64,000 nucleotides of DNA from Motacilla alba alba (lineage: Eukaryota > Chordata > Aves > Passeriformes > Motacillidae): NCBI RefSeq assembly GCF_015832195.1, contig NC_052031.1, forward strand, positions 12,029,850-12,093,849. Reading direction: 5' to 3'. A model generated the notes under the pieces. It was not told where the DNA came from, did no database searches, and saw only the letters and a list, made by a program, of their open reading frames with translations. This document shows positions 20,501 to 31,800 of this stretch, in pieces; the stretch's first letter is position 1, and every line of letters begins with the position of its first letter. The position numbers and the translations under genes were made by a program.

Positions 20501-22650
20501 GAGGAGCCACAAGACATGTTTGCCACCTTGATTTTGAATGGTGTGCCCCTGGTTTGTCCTCTTGGAGAAGCAGCTGATTTGAGCATAGTGGTACCTTTTC
20601 CACAGAAGCAGTCTTGTTACCCGAAAGCATCTTGCTGCTCCAGGCTATTTGGTGTTTTTACTGGTGTGTGGCTGATACTACCCAAAGGAACCAGCTATTT
20701 CTGTAATCAGAAGCTCCCACAGCCTAACATGAGATTGGATAATGGCTCACTGCTCTTCACTGACACTGAAAAACTATGAAAAACAACATCTCATGGACAA
20801 CGAGGAAAGAAAATTGTAGTTCAGACAAATATGTTGGTTCAACCCTTGGCACCACCTCTACCCTGGGTAGGAGTGGCAATGCCAGCCATGAAAAGTATAA
20901 ACTTCATTTTCCAAAGCTCAGGGTGGCTTCTTCAGTTTGCTCAGGTACCTTGCTGGTGCACGTAGGCAGCTTTATGCTGAGTCCCAGGATAGTTTTAGTG
21001 ATTTGGACTCTGTGCATCGTCTCTGGCTCAAGTATTAAATAAAATGAGATCCCCAGATTGAAGAAGAGCCAGGGTGGGGTCTCTGCTTCCCCCATCAGGC
21101 ACAGGCTGTGGTCCTGTACCAGGCTGGTGGTACAGAAGAACAGAAGTAAAGAACAAGCATATCAAAGTCAATGGTTTTTGAAGGCAAACTTCTAGGATCT
21201 GATCACTCTACATGCACGAGTCTTCCTCTTATTTTTTCTTGCTCAAGTGCCAAGTGGGGAGCAGATGGTACATTAGTCACCCTTAACTGGAGGGTAAGAA
21301 AGTGTGATTTCTTTTTTTTCTAAATTCAGTTGAGACCCTCATCCCATTTAGATTCCCAGCTCAATGTTTATTTGTCTTACATAGAACTTGTACTTTCTAC
21401 CACTCTCAAATGCTAATCCTCTCCACACATATGCTCATTATGCAAAAGCATATGACAAACACCATCTGGGAAAATAAATAGCTCCTCAGCTAACTGTTCT
21501 GCTCCCTCCCTTTACGTCACCCACCTCACTATTGTCTCTCCTATTTTTATCTGCAAGACAGCAATCACTCAATCCAGCTATTAACTTAAAAGTGCTGTTT
21601 TAGTCAAGCAAGCTGCAGATCCCAGGCTGGGCAGTAGAATCTATTCCATTTTCGAGACGATGTGCATCTCCATGATAATTTGAAAGCAGCCATAGCACTG
21701 AGAAAAATGCATGTTACTTTTTTAAAGGGCAGTTGATATCACTGACAGATACTAGTCCTGACCTTAAGAAGTCCACGCTTGTTTTTTAGCTAGAAGGTTA
21801 CATTTTTTCCCCTATAAAATATGCAGCTCTTGCCACAAGTTCTACCTCGTTTCCATGGATTCCTGAGACAGTCCTTCATCTCTGACAGATTATTCCTCAT
21901 ACTGTTCAAAGCCTAACTAAAATGGTGCTAAATAGGGAATGACATTAGCCAAGTTCAGTAGTTTCTCTAACCTCTAAGTGGACGGGTAAGAATGGGAACC
22001 ATGCTGTCATTAATCATGGTTGATTTGTTTTCTGCCAGAAAGTTAATCAAAAGAAATAAGGATGTATACATAAGAGAAAGGCATCCCAGAATATTCTGGT
22101 TTGGATTAGGAAAATCCTCGTGATTCAGCAAAGGAGACATTTATTTAGCTAAATTAAACAGGATCTGCACAAACCAACCATATTGTGTTGAGGCTAAGTA
22201 ACCAAGAGAAATTCTAAGTGCACAACCAGGAGATTCAGCAGCTGACACTGTGATATAAAGGCAGAGCTGTAAAAGTACCCTGTAAGAATTGTGGGGCCAT
22301 AAACACCGCAATACTATATCTGTTTAGAAAAAATATGAGACAGAATTCAATGATGACCTTATCTGAGCTACAAATTCTTGTCAATTATTATATGCTTGTA
22401 GGGACATGTTTAATAGATGGCAGAAAGTCCTTCCCATTTGTCCTCAGAGACAGCACTGATATTGCCCAGCTAAGAAATCCATTATACAGCTACAAAAGAG
22501 GCTATTTGATTTCATGAGCATGTGCCTTTATTATTTTAAGAATAATTTAAGATAGGCAGAGGAAAGCAGAACCTGAATGAAAAAAAGACCAGGGTTTCCA
22601 GCATTTGCAGTTACCAGCTTTGAGGCTTTGGGGTTCTTGTGTCTCCTGTA

Positions 22651-22664
22651 CTTTTTTTTTTTTT
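22651..22664. repeat. Pyrimidine (poly-T) tract
   Basis: A T run of about 14 followed by CTTTATG, roughly 235 bases upstream of the last MAGI2 exon. It could serve as a binding site for polypyrimidine-tract proteins, but nothing else in the sequence shows this. Confidence 0.7.
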
Positions 22665-22687
22665 TCTTTATGTGGAGAGATTATTTT

Positions 22688-22732
22688 CGGTTTTCTGAAC
22701 CGAGAAATTATTTTCGGAACCCTGTTGGTTCC
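22688..22732 (+). other. Two adjacent short hairpins upstream of the last MAGI2 exon
   Basis: CGGTT (22688-22692) pairs with AACCG (22698-22702) across a 5-base loop. GGAACC (22716-22721) pairs with GGTTCC (22727-22732) across a 5-base loop. Both stems are perfect, and the flanks carry the repeated word ATTATTTTCGG. They lie about 165-210 bases before the acceptor used in two alternative frames. A role in splice regulation is only a possibility. Confidence 0.45.
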
Positions 22733-22897
22733 ACAATTGAGGGAGTTTAACCTCAGCTGAGGCAGAGGGGTACATGAGGGGTACCAGAGGGCTGGTACAT
22801 GGTTTGGGTATAAGTGTTGCTCAGAATACACGTGCCTATGCAATACACTGTGCTGCTGGATATGCCTTTAACTCTCTTCTCTTTGTTGTTAAAACAG

Positions 22898-22954
22898 ACG
22901 AACCAAACTCCTGGAGTGCTCCCTCTGCCACCTCCCCAGGTCTGCCGGAAGTAG
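22898..22954 (+). CDS. MAGI2: MAGI2 last exon read in second frame: short isoform terminus
   Basis: When the cassette exon 8551-8639 is included, this exon is entered at a codon boundary (ACG AAC...). It encodes TNQTPGVLPLPPPQVCRK followed by TAG at 22952-22954. This proline-rich ending is close to the TNPTPGVLPLPPPQACRK ending I recall for mammalian MAGI2 short isoforms. The same 57 bases therefore code in two frames, together with the long-tail frame that starts DEPNSWSAPS. The LPLPPP core could bind SH3 or WW domains; that is inference. Confidence 0.88.
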   Translation, partial: TNQTPGVLPLPPPQVCRK

Positions 22955-23691
22955 CTCTTTCCCTCGACGACATAATCTCACCATTATCTTCATCACACAT
23001 AGCCCCACCCTCTGACCCTTCTCACCAGATAAGCCCAGAGCCAACATGGGATATCAAGAGGGAACACGATGTAAGAAAACCAAAGGAGCTTTCGGTGAAC
23101 GGTCACAAAAAGAAAAGGTTAGGAGAACAAAGAGAAAGGTCAGCAAGTCCTAAAAAGGTAGACAGGTCAAAACACGAAGAGGCTTCTTGGAAAGGATATT
23201 CAGGAGGCAAAAATAAGACCACTGATGGTGGCCGGCCCACCTCAGAAAGCAAAGCGGTGGGACACAGCGTTATGATCGAGGCTGGTGCAAGAGAGCACAT
23301 GTGTGCTGGAACCAGTGATGAACAGTTTGGGAGGCTGAGGAAGCCAGAAAGCAAGAGAGGAGGGTCTCTTAGCAAAAAAGACCACAGATCCACAAACACC
23401 AGTGAGAAGTCAGCTGCAGCACCCGACCATGTCAAGACCGATACAGGAGCTACCAAGACATATGGTAGCAACCGCTGCAGCTCGCCTGGAAGTGATATGG
23501 ACCACAGCCAGAGGGACCCTGATGGGAAACCCAGCGAGTTCCCCAGGAAGGGACATCTCCACTCCATTAGCACTCGCAGCACCAACACCACAGTTCGAAA
23601 GGCAACGGTCTCTCCAGGGCCATGGAAAATCCCTGGCTCAGATAAACTACCAAGCGTCCTGAAGTCTGGTACTTCTGCCATGAGCAGATAA
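22898..23691 (+). CDS. MAGI2: MAGI2 last coding exon, long isoform frame
   Basis: When the PDZ exon (ending at 2784) is joined directly here, the leftover G plus AC gives Asp. The frame then runs 263 more codons to TAA at 23689-23691. It begins DEPNSWSAPSATSPGLPEV, passes through SDPSHQISPEPTWDIKREHD and KPKELSVNGHKKKRLGEQRE, and ends WKIPGSDKLPSVLKSGTSAM plus SR. The beginning, the DIKREHDVRKPKELS block and the SDKLPSVLK end match the mammalian MAGI2 C-terminus as I recall it. The tail is hydrophilic and rich in Ser, Lys, Thr, Arg and His, with no predicted membrane segment or domain, so it is probably disordered and a target for phosphorylation or scaffolding contacts. The middle part differs from mammals, where I recall it as Ala/Gly/Pro-rich. 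An apparent in-frame start 124 bases upstream lies in the intron and is not used. Confidence 0.95.
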
Positions 23692-24165
23692 GCAAGGGAC
23701 TGTTGCCCTCTAACTGTCTCAAACTGACGCAGAACATTCTTCTTAGTTTTTGTCTCACATTGGTTTGTTTTAATTTATTTTAACTATCACACATATACAC
23801 AAAGCATTGAGGAATGAAAACATTAGTGTGTAATTCCATGACAATGTGCACAGTATCTAATAAGTTCAAAAGCATATAGTCAACACAGAGATTTAAAATC
23901 GACCCTAAAGTCCCAGTTCCATTTTAGGGACTTTGGCAGCTATGGAAGAAACCAAAACAATATGAAGGACAGTACATCAGAGAAGGATAGTGCAGTGTAG
24001 CTTTAGCATTTTTTTCCCACTGCATGAAGGACTTGGATTTCATTCCAACTTTATATCAAGAAACTGGAACAAGTTAGAGCAATCACAAACTGGAACATCG
24101 CCTTAAAAAAAACTGCACGGAGCAAGCTGAAACCGAGAGAGGATCTTTTCATGGAGCTAAAATGT

Positions 24166-24175
24166 TGTAAATAAA
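24166..24175 (+). promoter_or_regulatory. Pumilio-type element overlapping a proximal poly(A) signal
   Basis: TGTAAATA (24166-24173) fits the Pumilio consensus UGUANAUA, and AATAAA (24170-24175) overlaps it. If used, this signal would shorten the MAGI2 3'UTR to about 0.5 kb. Usage is not shown by the sequence. Confidence 0.4.
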
Positions 24176-25856
24176 TTGTTCTCGACATATCTAGACAGGG
24201 GTTAAAGGGTTTCTTTAAAGCATTGTTTGGAACTGTACACCCATGACACGTCTCCACTGTTAACGCTTTGGGATAGTCCACGTGGTACCCTGTAGAATAG
24301 TTCACCGGGTGCTGCGGGAGGAATGGGGAATCCAGTGGATTAGTTTCTGTGATACCATTTCTACTGCCATTTTTGTGAACAAACCATGTTTCTGTACATT
24401 GGAAAGGAGTTAAGGTGGAGTTGTATTTGCAAATTATTCTCAAAAGTGATTTATTACAGGTTCCCCAAGTCCTGCAAGGTAGCACACAAACCAATTGGTC
24501 AGACTCAAACCCCAGGCATCTGCAAGGCCCTTGCAATGAAAGGAAGAGTGCTACAGAGAAAAAGCTGCAGTTTCCTTAAGGAAAGGCCTTTCCTTCCTGC
24601 AGAAGATGATAGCATCACTTATCAACAGTGCTATGTTTCATACCCATCTGCATTTACTTAGGACACTCTCACCTCTCATCCCCTCAGTTTGGCAGAGCAG
24701 GTGTCTTTCAGGCACACATCAACAATAATTAGACTGGTTTCTGAAATACAGTTGTCGGTGTCCTCATTCAGTAAATTCAGTATTTTCCCATTTTTAAAAT
24801 GGTTTCCATTTTACCATTTTTTCCCTAACTCCATTTTTTTGTTGTTTTTGTTTTTATCTTTCTTGCTTGTCTGTTTTGAATTTTAAGCCTTAAGTGCCAG
24901 GTAAACATTCCAGTCTGCCTTCACAGGAAATAACTCCGAGTTCAGTCAATCAGTCATTATCTTGTTTCAAACAGATGTGTGTGCGTCTGTGTAAGTGTGC
25001 GTATGCTTATTCGTCTGTCAAAATTAAAACAAAATCCTGGGCAATAATACATTGGTAATTAAAAAAAAATAATTGTAACGCTAAGTACTGTCAAAAATTC
25101 ATATTTAAAAATTATTGTTCACTAGCAATCTTAGTTCCTCACACGCTCTGCTGAAAAACTAGATTGAGATTGGCTTTGTTCCAAGAAATTAGCACATTAC
25201 TGTATGTCTCCAACATTGCACTGGACTGCGAAATTTATAGACATGTTTCTTCCTGTCCAATTATTTGAAAAGCCTCAAGTCAAGGATTTTGCAGCTTTCA
25301 AACTTTTTTTTTAAGAAAGAAAAATCCATTTATAGTTTTTAAAAAAGCACAAATCCATGTAGCTGTTTATAAAACTCTTATTTAATGGGAAAAAAAAAAT
25401 CTTTATCCCCTGAACTAGAATCCAATATAATTTCCCATTAATTTATTGAATCTGATTTTGGACAATGCTTCTGTAGTGTAGATGCACGTCCCGGTATCTT
25501 ATTTTTATGTATAAAGAAAGCAAACAATGAAATCTGAAAAACAGTTGAGATTATGCTTGCATAAACTCTAATTTGCACAGTTCACAGCTACTCCTTGTGC
25601 AGTAATTGCTTTATGCGGCTGTAATCGATAACCTGTGAAGACAGCACATCATCTAAACCCCATTCCAAATAATATTTCTGTGTAGTGTTAGCTGTGAATT
25701 TACCTTGTACAGCTCTATCTCTATAAATATAATTCCATGTATTAATAGTCACAGAAAGGCTGTAAGTGAGCAACTATTTTTATGAAACGCACCACTATGG
25801 ATAAATTAACTTTTACAGAAATCTTGTTTACTGTATGATATTCTAAACCACTGTCA

Positions 25857-25862
25857 AATAAA
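25857..25862 (+). terminator. MAGI2: MAGI2 polyadenylation signal (distal)
   Basis: AATAAA is followed within about 40-50 bases by a T- and GT-rich stretch (ATGGTTTGTGTTAATTTT), the usual arrangement of a cleavage and polyadenylation site. Cleavage is expected near 25875-25885. Confidence 0.7.
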
Positions 25863-28800
25863 ATATATATCCAAAAAGCTTTCATTTTTTCAATTGTATA
25901 TGGTTTGTGTTAATTTTGAGTAACATGCTTCAGTGTTACCCTGACAAACAACCATTTTCTTGCATATGGGTAGAGTTAATTAGCTACTGCCTTATGAAAA
26001 AGGGAATAGATAATTTTAATTTCTTACTCCAATTTATGAATAAACATGTAAGCGATCAAACAAATTTTATAATGGCAAATCAAGGCTTATGGGGCAACAC
26101 AGACACAGAAAAATCTCTTCCTTGATGGAGAAGCCTAAATCTTTATTCTGCTTCCAGTCCAGGAGACAAAGGACCAGGGTGGTCAGACTTCAGCAGTGAA
26201 AGACAATTTCTGAGAGTACACCACATAAACAGAATTAACCTGAACACAAACCATATTCACCTCAGAAATCCGGCAGTTCTAACTAGCCCTAGAAAGGTTT
26301 TGTTGACAAGGTATGTGAAGTGGGCATAATTACACTTTCAATTTATTTTACAGGAAAAAAAAGTCTCAAAAAACATCATAACGGTGTAAAAATATTGGTA
26401 ATGAGCCAGCCTCTTATGGGACCAAATCCACCCCTCATTAAATGCTCCTTACCTCCAGTTAGGCAAAATAAATAATCAGTTTATAGATTCTAGACACTGT
26501 AAGATGTCTACCTGGAAAATAAGCAATATTTTTCACATAAATATGACATTTTTTAAAATTAGTATTTCCTGTTTCCTTAGGATATATCTTTTTTCAAAAA
26601 ATAATGATTTGTCTTCATACAGCCTAAGTCAACTTCTGCAGAACTTTGTTTTTTCAGATTTATGTTCCCCATAGAGGATTTCCACCAGCTGAACTAATAA
26701 CATAATTTTGCATTACAATAAACACATACAAAATATGAAGCATGTCTAATACTCAAAAATAATTTGCTGCTGTTTAAATAGCCACTATTTTCATGATTGG
26801 AAATCTGGGTATTTGCCTGCTTTAGACCCAGAAGTATCACAGGAAAGTGTGCTGAAGACATATAGTTTCATCCAGTCTAATTTTTTCTGTGACTAACATG
26901 TCCTTTGTCTTTTAAACATAGTAGTACAGCATTTGCATTGCTCTGCTGTTATTATGACACCTTCTAATATCTCTTTTTCATACCTATGCAACAAGACAAG
27001 GAAATAGATGCCTTCTTTGATGCAGGTTCTCTGCCCCATACTGCAGTGTAACAGTGTAAGCCTACCAGCCTGTGATCACCAATGCACATTTGGGCAGGAG
27101 TTTTGACAAAAATCACCACATAAAGAAGTCAGTGCAGCCCTTTTCTTAACCAGAGGCAAATGTGGGCTCTGGAGCTTGCCCCTTCTCCAAGTACTTCTCT
27201 GCCTTAGGCTATTCATACAAGCTGCAGAGCCTGGAAGAGCAGACCTTCAAACAAATTTAATAAAAAAGCCAGGAAATTCAATAGCTCCAAAAAGATCTCA
27301 CCAAAGATGCCACTTTTTCTTCCAGAAAGCTTCTGGACAGACAGCACTCTTTGTTTAGTTACAACAGAGCATAGGTTGCACTGGTTTCACTCCACTGTGC
27401 TCCCCTAAACAGGAGGGGCATTTGTAGTCCATATATCCACTTATTCCATGGCCTCAGTGATTAGACTGGCAACAATTTAGCCCCAGTGTGGATAGCTGCC
27501 TGCTGCGAATTGATGCAGAAGTTCAACCATGGACCCATTTCTTCCCTGATACTTTTCATCTGAACATGCAGCCAGCCACCATTGCCAAAACCTTCTCATC
27601 CCCATCAAAGGTGAGATTCCATCTGATTTGTGCCATCTCTGCTGAACACAAACATCTCATGCTTAGCCCTCTCTACGTCCCATGTGCTCTCATCACCACC
27701 AGATCTATTCTGAATCTCTCCCTCCTCAGCTCCCCACTGGTTCTTAATCCTACCTCTGAGATAAGTGCTACTGCCATTCAGTAAATCAAATTGTCCACTC
27801 TCCATTTTCTCCTTCTGTCCCTCAGGACTTGCCTTCCTTTTTTCCCCTTGTTCTTTTGGCCCTCTGTCACCATCTGGCATCTCTCAACCTCCACCTGATG
27901 TGCATCAGCAGCTCAACATGAGATACCTCTTCTAAGATGTGTCACGACCAGTTACACACCAAGTCATTAGCCCACTCCTGGCTGTCACACAAATGTAAAG
28001 ACACACCCAACACCTTGCACTGAAGCCCAAATCACCTCCCTTGTCCTCCAGAAACCACCAGTGGTTACTTATTAGACATACTAAGTCTACATGCAGCCAG
28101 TAATCACTTTTGCAAGTACAAATAATGTTTCATCTTCTTTGCTGAATGTCTGTACTGATAATGATTCAAGCATTCAGGCCAGGGTTTGTGGATGCAACAT
28201 ACCATGATCTCTACTGGAAGTCTCCAAATTCCTTTTCCAAAGTCAGGGACAGGCAAAGCTGCAGGCACATTTCTGTCCTGGCCTCTATGCTCTTTCTGTA
28301 CATCACTGCTGCCACGGAAACCTGGGGCCAGAGCTGCAGTGGGCAAAAGTGGAAGAGCACACCTCAGCAAATGAGGATGTCACCCTCCATGTTTCTCCTT
28401 GCTTGGAAGGAAGCCGTGCTGTGAAGTGGAAAGGTTTCTCAGTACATTGCCATTGAGCTCAAAGCTGGAGAAGGCTTTGGACTTGCTCAGGGATATCCAG
28501 TCCCATTAGGGACTGATTTCACATTAGTCTCCAAAAGAGCCCTTTCCCTCTTCTGTCCCCTAGGAGATGGGATATTTTCTCTAATTGCTGCTAAAAAGGC
28601 CACACAAGCATGGCATGCTGCCTACCCTCCTGACTACTGAGGGCTGGGAGAGAAGTGCCATGGCTGTGTCCTAGAGGACTCCCACCCTCCACACAGATTC
28701 CAGGACCCCCAAGGGTCTCTCACCATGTGTCAGAGAAGGGGACACTCAGAACCAAACACCTTTTACCTTCACAGCTGTCACCCAAACAGCCAGTGACTTT

Positions 28801-31800
28801 AACTAGCTGTCACTCCCAAAGGGAAATCTGGTGCGTTATCTAGACAGAAACAGCTGTGCTTTGGCCAGGAGTCACACATCACCAGCACCCCAAGCCTCTC
28901 ATAGGTCTCCTGCTCAGCACCCAGAACTGTCCTGGGACAGCCAGAACAGCCCCTGCCCGCCACTCAAATAAGTACCTGTAGGCTCTGCAGAGCCACCACC
29001 CTCCTGGAGCCAAGGCACACATGCTCCGTCCAGCCTTGAGCGTTCTGGAATATTTTTCTCAATATTTCTAACAGCAATGATGTGATCACACATTTATCTC
29101 CATAGCTGGCACCTCAGCTTAGAGCAATCTTTTTTAAAATGTCTTGTCAAGACACAGTAACATAAGCATTATCTCTGAATTATAGCCAATCTAAAACTTA
29201 TGTTGTGCCCTTCCTGTCTTTAGTGCCTCCATGGCAATAAGTCACTCTGCCAGTTCAATTAATCAATGAGGAGAGTTTTGCTTACAAGGTACAAATATCT
29301 ATCCTTTAAACAGCTGGGGGAACACCAGTGCACAAAGACCCACTCCCACTCCCACACAGGGCCTGGAACACCAGCTTCAATTCCCATTCAAGAACTGCCC
29401 AAATACCCCTGTTTGAGTTGCATGGCTGCCACTGTCAGGAAAAACACCAAAACACAGACTAATCCAGAAAGCTATTGTTCATCCACAGGTCAAGTGTAAA
29501 GACATTTAAACTGAAAAAAAATATAATAAATAAGCAAGAAATGGTGCAGAGAGAAGGAGGAGTGATGAGCTTTTCTGTGATGTGGCCACATGCTAACCTG
29601 CTTTAATTTCAACTTCTTCAAGCTTAAAAACTGAAAAAGATGAACTATCAAACATGACAAATGCTTGCAGAAAGCTCTGCAAGTCTTGGGGACAGCAAGA
29701 AAGAATATGTAGTGATTACACTTCTGAAGAGAATTCATTTATTTCAGTAAAATGCCTGGGCTGGGAGAGGAGAGTACACCATCCCTGCCCTCCAGCAGCA
29801 ACTCCAGGGTGTGGATGGGCTCCTCCCACACAGATGAATCCTTCCATTTGTCTAGGGGCTGCAGCCACACTGAGGAGCCTCAGCAGTGGGCTGGCACTGC
29901 CATGGTGGGCCAGCACCAGCACCACTGTGACACAGGAAGGCGGAGAATTCAATCCCTGGAATACTTCCCTTTATCTCTGCACCCCAGGAGTGCTGCATAG
30001 CACCAATGGACCTGTTGTCCACCCAATGTTGTAAATGTGAAAGCTGTGGAAGGAGCAACTAAAATAAGAAAGCCAAACCCAGACTTGTGATGAGAGCCCC
30101 GGTGCAGCTGAAAGCAGGAATAAAGGTTCTGAGGAACCACAAATCCACAGCTACAGCAGGAGTGAGACCAGGGCACTGGCGTAAGTCTATCCTTCCCCTC
30201 TCTGTAAACTGGGGGCATTGCTGTCACTGAAGCCACCTGAATATTTACACTTCTTTACCAACACTCTAAAAGAAATGCAGATTTTCTTCCTAGAGTGCCC
30301 TTTGTTCAAAAGTAGTGAACAACAGGCACCCCAACCAAAACTCTCCTGCCACCACTAAGCTGCAGGGCTGCCCATGGCTCTGAAGTCTCTATTCATGCAT
30401 ACATATGGAATTAAAGAATTTTGGTGTTAGTACTTTCCCAAGAGGATTAAAAACTATGCCAAGAGCTTTAGCTAAAGTACTTAAATAATTGCAGTCCATA
30501 AACCAGAAAATTGTTCATCCTGTCTCAAAACCAGCAAGTACAAAAAGCTAGACTGAAGTACCTATTTAATTCAGGAAGAAAATCAGACCTTTCCCAGCAC
30601 AGTCCAGTCACCATGTGTGAAACACCTATTCTAATTAGCACTTCATTCACTCCAGAAATTTTTAAAAAATAAGCCCAGCAGGCAACATGGAACACTGCAA
30701 TCTGTTAGTACAGAATATTTCAGAGTACTTCTCAAACCTTGAACATCACAAAAAATACTAATTGATTACTTTTTTATATTGCTCCAGGAAAGATGAATGC
30801 CAGCAGGTGCCTCCTCCTGAGCGACTCCTGTCTCCAGTATCCCTGGTACTGCCCAGCTTTTCAGGTTGGTTTCTGGTAGAAATGCACCCCAGTGTCCCCA
30901 TGCCATGGGAGGTGACAAAGCCTTTTGGAGGCACCTTTCCATCTGACTGCACAGCAGCACCAGAGCATCCCCCTGCACCCAGGAGCTTAGAGAAGCACCC
31001 TGTGTGACATCCAGCTGAGAAGGGGTCCCAGCTCTGGTTGTGGAGCTGCACAAACAGCTCTGCATCATTGGCATGTGGCACCTCCCAACAACCAGCACCC
31101 AGCACCATAAGCCTACAAATGAGCCTCATGTCAAGGGCAAAAGCTCTTTCCCTAACCACCACAGTTTGTTCTGAGGGTCTGTTTTGGGGTGTACAAGCCC
31201 CTCAACCCGGCTGTTCATTCTTTTGCCATACTAATTTATAGTGAGGTACCCTTCCTGAGAGAGGGCAGCTCCAGCAATGCTTCTGCCCTGACTTCACATC
31301 TCAATGCAAGATAAGCATCACATCTGACAAAACTAAAAGATCACAGCCCCAGGCTCTGGTCATGAAGCAACTCTGGAGGATAAGCAACCTCACTCCCTGT
31401 GGGAACATGCCTCAAGCAGCCTCTGCCCAATTCCCTGCTCTCATCTCTCATCCTGCCCTCTTTATCCTGAGCATTTTTCACACTGGCATACAAATTGCAA
31501 GTGCAGCCCAAATTGATCCCCTCCATACCTTCAATCCCCTGAGGTTAACAAGTAGCTCTCTGCCTCATAGTTTTATAGGCCCATTATGTTCTTTGATTAG
31601 CAGCTCTGTCCCAGACTCAATGGCTTTGGAATAAATTCAGAACATTTGATAGCTAGTGTTTTTTAAACTGATCGTTACAGTATTTTGCAAATTACATAGA
31701 AGTTACTCGTATTTCAGTCCCATTTATAAGCCCCAGCGTCCTTGGTCTTCATTAGCTGCAGTGAGCACCCCAGCAATGGGAGAGGAGGTGAGAAGGGCAC

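Larger units (their letters stand above)
8640..22897 (+). other. MAGI2: Large MAGI2 intron before the last exon
   Basis: About 14.3 kb between the cassette exon and the terminal exon. It contains a MIR-like remnant near 11.7 kb, an A-rich tract at 11190-11217, adjacent (AAAT)n and (GGAA)n microsatellites at 14.3-14.6 kb, and two small hairpins close to the 3' end. The acceptor is a good pyrimidine-rich tract ending AAAACAG at 22897. Short open frames in the intron overlap on both strands and show no recognisable family. Very AT-rich homeobox-site-like stretches (about 13500-13790 and 18280-18440) could be regulatory, but this cannot be shown here. Confidence 0.7.
23692..25880 (+). other. MAGI2: MAGI2 3'UTR
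   Basis: The 3'UTR runs from the TAA stop to a likely polyadenylation site just after the AATAAA at 25857. Its length of about 2.2 kb agrees with my rough expectation for mammalian MAGI2 messages. It is AT-rich, with several T and A runs, and no repeat was recognised. An antisense frame of 161 codons at 24051-24536 shows no family features and is treated as chance. The end position is inferred from the signal and not from transcripts. Confidence 0.75.

Noticed and set aside
22774..22897. An upstream ATG in frame with the MAGI2 last exon
   Set aside because: The sequence before 22898 is intron, with a good acceptor at AAAACAG, and the protein matches MAGI2 only from 22898 on.
24051..24536. 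A 161-codon antisense frame inside the MAGI2 3'UTR
   Set aside because: No family resemblance, no domain, and it lies over a well-supported UTR; open frames of this length can arise by chance.
30185..30240. CCCCTCTCTGTAAACTGGGG resembling a MIR 3' segment
   Set aside because: Only one short word matches and the expected following motifs are absent.
30758..31162. A 134-codon - strand frame
   Set aside because: Same reasons: a GC-rich patch, overlapping alternative frames, no recognisable protein.
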